A DNA stretch of 14,495 bases, from positions 1-14,495 of the forward strand of contig JAFGFO010000359.1 in the NCBI GenBank assembly GCA_016931085.1, read 5' to 3'. Under the pieces are notes generated by a model. It made no database searches. It was not told where the DNA came from and saw nothing but the letters and a program-made list of their open reading frames with translations. A program made the translations under genes and the position numbers. Of this stretch, positions 13,834 through 14,495 are shown in pieces. Each line of letters starts with the position of its first letter. Within the stretch, counting starts at the first letter, position 1. The stretch is from Thermoflexales bacterium (lineage in GTDB: Bacteria; Chloroflexota; Anaerolineae; Fen-1058).

Positions 13834-14118
13834 ATGTTCAAACCAATTCAAGTCAAAGCTTTGCCCAACTACCAGTTGTGGGTCAGATACAGCGACGGTG
13901 TCGAGGGTAAAATTGACCTTTCCCATCTTGCAGGCAAAGGTGTCTTTTCGTTGTGGGATGACTATCACGCCTTTGAACAGGTCACTATTGGCAGCAGTGG
14001 AGAAATCGCCTGGGGGGACGAGATTGATATTTGCCCAGACGCGGTGTACATGAGGATCACAGGCAAGACGCCAGAAGAGCTATTTCCCGCCCTGCGAACA
14101 GAGGTTGCTTATGCCTGA
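13834..14118 (+). CDS. DUF2442 domain protein (candidate antitoxin partner)
   Basis: A 94-residue protein of the DUF2442 family. It has an N-terminal strand region (KALPNYQLWVRYSDGVEGKIDL, 8-29), a middle FSLWDDYHAFEQV (38-50), and the conserved C-terminal IAWGDEIDICPDAVYMRITG (58-77). The start is well supported by CGAGGAGGTACTA before the ATG. Its stop codon overlaps the start of the DUF4160 gene (shared ATGCCTGA), the mark of coupled translation. DUF2442 and DUF4160 genes are commonly adjacent and have been put forward as a toxin-antitoxin type pair. Which of the two would be the antitoxin, and whether this copy is active, cannot be read from the sequence. Confidence 0.9.
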   Translation: MFKPIQVKALPNYQLWVRYSDGVEGKIDLSHLAGKGVFSLWDDYHAFEQVTIGSSGEIAWGDEIDICPDAVYMRITGKTPEELFPALRTEVAYA

Positions 14119-14371
14119 AGTCAGCCGTTTCTACGGCATCGCGATCAAGATGTACTTTGACGAGCACCTCCCACCGCACTTTCACGCCGAGTATGGGGAA
14201 TACGAGGCGCTTATTAACATTCACACACTGGCTGTGATCGCCGGGAATTTGCCATCACGTGCCTTGGGTCTGGTTGTAGAGTGGGCCTCCCTGCGCCAGG
14301 CTGAATTGGGCGAGGTGTGGGAGAGAGCCAGGAATATGGAGCCTCTGGGCAAAATCGCACCCCTGAAGTAA
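14111..14371 (+). CDS. DUF4160 domain protein (candidate toxin partner)
   Basis: An 86-residue protein of the DUF4160 family. The diagnostic N-terminal block is SRFYGIAIKMYFDEHLPPHF (5-24), continuing HAEYGEYEALI (25-35). It includes the conserved His23 and His25 in PPHFHA, which could bind metal or act in catalysis. The second half is a helix (VVEWASLRQAELGEVWERAR). The ATG at 14111 overlaps the DUF2442 stop by 8 bases. The TTG at 14105 is less likely. The pair is compact, has its own promoter and lies 10 bases from a MITE-like element. This is consistent with a mobile toxin-antitoxin module, but that role is predicted and not shown. Confidence 0.88.
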   Translation: MPEVSRFYGIAIKMYFDEHLPPHFHAEYGEYEALINIHTLAVIAGNLPSRALGLVVEWASLRQAELGEVWERARNMEPLGKIAPLK

Positions 14372-14381
14372 AAGCGAGATA

Positions 14382-14494
14382 CTAGCAGGCCGTCGGAGAG
14401 ACGATTTTGTAGGGCGGCTTTCCATAGCCGCCAGGCTTGCGGCACGCTTTGCGTGGAAACCTGCCCTACGACGCTCTCTCCGACAGCCTGCTAG
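14382..14494. mobile_element. MITE-like element with terminal inverted repeats (113 bp, non-coding)
   Basis: The left end CTAGCAGGCCGTCGGAGAGA (14382-14401) and right end TCTCTCCGACAGCCTGCTAG (14475-14494) are inverted copies with one mismatch over 20 bases. A second inverted pair lies inside: GTAGGGCGGCTTTCCA (14409-14424) against TGGAAACCTGCCCTAC (14454-14469), with two mismatches. The middle can fold further (GGCGGC...GCCGCC). No protein is encoded. A related partial copy opens the window at 1-87. The left end is preceded by TA, as in Tc1/IS630-type targets, but the right flank lies outside the window and the target duplication cannot be checked. Confidence 0.65.
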
Positions 14495-14495
14495 G

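Overview
The window reads as chromosomal DNA from a GC-rich bacterium, most likely a member of the Chloroflexota (Anaerolineae or Caldilineae type). That assignment is an inference from the gene mix: an AIM24/TIGR00266 protein, WD40/TolB propeller proteins, a DUF4956 membrane protein, MscL with a zinc ribbon, and a DUF2442/DUF4160 pair. Short palindromic intergenic repeats of the AGACCTGNCAGGT kind point the same way. There is no rRNA, tRNA, CRISPR array or phage module. The odd total length, and a repeat of one family at each end, suggest that the window is a whole metagenome contig broken at repeats.

Layout. At 1-87 lies the right part of a dispersed repeat. It is followed by four plus-strand pieces: an orphan type II thioesterase (126-893), a DUF4956 membrane protein with a 57-residue one-pass membrane partner (1018-1886), a gene-poor stretch with a hairpin repeat and gene debris (1887-2278), and a 70-residue helical protein next to mscL (2279-2937). 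A nested palindrome at 2943-3006 separates these from the minus-strand block. Read in its own direction, that block holds endonuclease III (8078-7416), a two-TM protein (7375-6731), an aldo/keto reductase (6631-5648), a YhfC-type intramembrane protease (5635-4739), an ABC ATPase (4711-3803) and an ABC-2 permease (3801-3016). The last four are tightly spaced and look like one operon.

From 8112 a clear promoter drives plus-strand genes again: the AIM24 protein, a thioredoxin-CcdA/DsbD fusion, and a 1120-residue membrane-anchored protein with 14 WD40 blades, six TolB-type blades and an unrecognised C-terminal domain. A second TATAAT promoter serves an overlapping DUF2442-DUF4160 pair, a candidate toxin-antitoxin module. 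A 113-bp MITE-like element with 20-bp inverted ends closes the window.

Most genes serve the envelope: osmotic release (MscL), export (ABC), membrane proteolysis (YhfC), thiol redox outside the cell (Trx-CcdA) and a surface propeller protein. I see no complete large novel system. The best leads are the YhfC-ABC operon, the DUF2442-DUF4160 pair, the triple-propeller protein, and the repeat families, one of which provides the stop codon of endonuclease III.
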